NCBI GenBank assembly: GCA_963969395.1
Contig: OZ017804.1
Location: 5,952,001-6,016,000, forward strand
Direction: 5' to 3'
DNA: 64,000 nt
Source of the DNA: Pseudoscleropodium purum
Taxonomy: Eukaryota; Streptophyta; Bryopsida; Hypnales; Brachytheciaceae
Below the pieces are notes generated by a model, which saw only the letters and a list, made by a program, of their open reading frames with translations, had not been told where the DNA came from and made no database searches. Below, piece after piece: positions 61,709 through 64,000 of this stretch. The translations under genes and the position numbers were made by a program. Numbering within the stretch: position 1 is the first letter of the stretch; the number at the start of each line of letters is the position of its first letter.

Positions 61709-61712
61709 TTAA

Positions 61713-63834
61713 AAAGCACAACACCAACTACAATTGTGGCCCAATGGCATAGTGTACAAGAAAAATACTTAGATTTTGTGGTAATGACCAAAAACAATGC
61801 AAAATAAAACAATAATGCCCTAACCCCAAATTAGAGAATAAAAAAAAGACTTGAAAGAGGACACTATGGTGCATTGGATATTGCTTGCCATGGGCCAATA
61901 CCAATGTTGATTGTCAAGCTTTTGGCATGCCCATCCTCCATTTCTTTCCCTCTTCCCCTACTTTGCTCTACTACAATGAATCCCAAATCCCTCTTTGTAC
62001 AGAAGTTGTCATAAAAGTATAAATTCTATCATTGTTCTTGCTAGCCATGTGAACAAGTTGCCTCCTATGAAGATACTTTGTCACCCACGAGTCATGCACC
62101 TTGTCCATTGTCATCAATGGGGAACAAAATCCTAAAACCACCAACACAACAAAATCCAGAGCACTAAGACCCCTTTAAATTGTACACTATGCTTCCACTA
62201 ATTATGATTATAAATGCGAAGTGCCTCCATTCCAACAAGTATTGAGCAATAAACAATAAAATTTGTAAACATTCAAATTTAGAAATCAAAGAAGGAAATT
62301 AGACACTCCCTACAATTTGGCAGTTCTACCGTAGCAGTACATCCTTCCACTCTTGTTATGTTATCGACAAAGAACATAACCTATACAAACTACTATCAAA
62401 CACATTATTGCAAACACTAAATCCCACTGAAGCATGAAGATGGCAAACTAATGACCACTCTCTGGCAACATCATGGTAACATTATGAACTTCAAGAATAC
62501 AACGGTGGGGATGACTAAACACAAGTGTACATTGCAATGGTGAGAAGATTTGTTGTAATGAAGAAGATGAGTGCAAGTAAGGGAGCAAGTGGAAGATTAT
62601 CACGTGGTTTAGAAAGAGCAAAAGCTTGAGACTGTCAACAATACAAATATGCAAGGAGAGAAAATTAAGTGCCAACTTGGCATTGTGAAATAAACAACAA
62701 CCACCAACTAGACAATATGGGTCACTTTTCATCCTCTATATGTTTATTCTCAATTTGCTAAACATTATTTCTTGGTGCAAATTGGCACCAAGAGTCCAAA
62801 AAAAAGCCCTAGTTAAAATAAATAAAATTTGTTGCTTCTCAATTTTTTCAAGGGATATTAATAATCGATTTTATTTTATACATTCATAACACTATTGAGG
62901 AGGCTAAAAGGCTCCTCTACGTAAAAGACTAAAAGGCTTCTAGGAAAAATATTCTACAATTGTCAAGCTTTTAATTAAAAGAGCAAATTTGAGAGATGCA
63001 CCAATTGACAAAGTAACATGATCTCTATGGTTACATTTCTTTTATTTCTTTATCAACTGAATAACTTGGATATGTATTATCTTATATTACATGACTATAA
63101 AAACATCCCTAGTCTATTCAATTTTCCAAATTTAGTTTAAATAAAGTAAAGGGCCTAAATCCATAAGAAGTGTCTTATTGACCACTTCATATGTGAATAT
63201 TCACCATTGATGTCCTCACCATATTTAATAAAATTAAAGTACTTTGATTGAAAGTTTATTATACGTTGTATAAGTTGGCACATGTGGTGTACATCACACA
63301 AGGTAGTGACATTTTTGTAGTACCTTTTATAGACTCCCCTATAATTCATTTAATAGCTTTGCTTTGGATAGAATTCAAAATGATTGTGATTGTTACCGCA
63401 TGTGACATGATGGAAGCTGTGATAGGAGGTCCTCTGGAACGCTATATAGCAGTAATGCTCGACGCTGGAGAGTTGTGTCATCATTTTCAGTTGCAGTCAT
63501 AGCAATCAAAAGACTCCACGCTGCTACTTTTCTAATGATCAATTTGAAACAGGTAATCTCACAGAAAAGACGCCAACAATGCCAATCTGCAATTAAACTA
63601 GTTATTTTTACATATTTGTGAACCTCCGAGAAATGTCGATCACAATTCAAGCGACAAGCTGATATTAAACAACCACATCAAACAGACAAAATCTGCAAAT
63701 TCGAGAATTGATTTACATTAGAAGCAGTCTCCAAATGAAAAAGGGGAGCATTAACCAGCAACTCCGTCCCACTAAACCCAGCAGATTAATCCACACCAGC
63801 TACATTATTCCCGATATTATTATTAAGCGAGCGT
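61713..63834. other. Gene-free stretch up to the right-edge gene
   Basis: AT-rich until about 63,400, then GC rises in what is probably the 3' untranslated region of the partial gene. No other gene seen. Confidence 0.4.
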
Positions 63835-64000
63835 TCACAGATTGATGAACAAGGTTTGAATCCTGTTACCCTTGGAATCAACGAGAAGACCGTCGATGGA
63901 GTCTCTAACATTATCGACCAACGCCAGAATCTGGCCATCATCAAGCAAGAACGTCACCACATTGTCGTCCTTGTAGTTCGCCACTGTGAACATGCCATTC
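63835..64000 (-). CDS. C-terminal end of an unrecognised gene, cut by the window edge
   Basis: Reading inward from the right edge on the minus strand, the frame NGMFTVANYKDDNVVTFLL, then DDGQILALVDNVRDSIDG, LLVDSKGNRIQ and TLFINL ends in TGA at 63,835-63,837. Fifty-four codons are visible. Codon use and GC content are those of the solid genes here, not of the repeats. The beta-strand-like alternation suggests a small beta-rich domain, but I do not recognise it. The GC-richer DNA from about 63,400 is probably its 3' untranslated region. Confidence 0.7.
   Translation of the reverse strand, partial: NGMFTVANYKDDNVVTFLLDDGQILALVDNVRDSIDGLLVDSKGNRIQTLFINL

Noticed and set aside
1..64000. CRISPR arrays, bacterial operons, Shine-Dalgarno sites
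   Set aside because: The window is eukaryotic, with spliceosomal introns throughout; tandem repeats seen here lack the spacer-repeat structure of CRISPR.
1..64000. Complete tRNA or rRNA genes
   Set aside because: None with a closing acceptor stem or intact A and B boxes was seen; the best tRNA-like segment (2,526-2,585) is a repeat remnant. A tRNAscan run would be decisive.

Overview
This is nuclear DNA of a land plant. The genes have GT-AG spliceosomal introns and belong to plant families: an FHA-fused tyrosyl-DNA phosphodiesterase, an ABA/WDS (ASR)-type stress protein, an At1g29790-type methyltransferase and a TSP1-domain membrane protein. TTTAGGG-like telomeric motifs and Stowaway- and MULE-type transposons fit this. 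The lineage cannot be fixed by eye. The AT-rich intergenic DNA packed with old non-autonomous elements would fit a bryophyte or another early-diverging lineage, but that is weak inference.

Layout. Bases 1-19,900 are AT-rich repeat territory with one convincing ORF, a trypsin-fold protein at 10,241-10,855 (minus) whose catalytic Ser position reads Phe. Bases 19,900-42,300 are the main gene block: a tandem repeat at 20.3-21.0 kb, exon-like fragments of unrecognised genes (23.1-24.7 kb, minus), an ASR-like gene (27.4-28.2 kb), a TSP1-type membrane protein gene (30.6-33.6 kb) and a 16-exon FHA-TDP1 gene (35.5-41.8 kb), all on the minus strand. Bases 42,300-47,500 are AT-rich with one GC-richer dispersed repeat copy. 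A two-exon plus-strand methyltransferase gene lies at 47.6-49.1 kb. It is followed by a 525-bp direct repeat pair that brackets a possible Myb-type gene remnant. Bases 52,300-63,800 are again repeat-rich and hold an intronless PDCD2 homologue without its MYND zinc finger (55.1-56.2 kb, minus). The last 166 bases are the 3' end of an unrecognised minus-strand gene.

The genes do not form a pathway. They are ordinary eukaryotic neighbours: DNA-adduct repair (TDP1), ribosome-assembly chaperone family (PDCD2), stress protein (ASR), membrane-anchored methyltransferase and a cell-surface protein.

The most striking signal is in the repeats. At least seven elements in three sequence families are bounded by TTAA or a near match, and the best of them begin CCCT or CCCC and end AGGG just inside it. 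This is the arrangement of piggyBac-type transposons, which are poorly known in land plants. One copy sits inside a larger duplicated repeat whose other copy lacks it, giving a paralogous empty site. Other elements with visible boundaries are a 1,472-bp MULE-like element with a 12-bp target duplication, an 81-bp Stowaway MITE with TA duplication, and a 119-bp MITE present twice.

All gene models were built by hand from splice signals, frame continuity and family motifs. No alignment or search was run.
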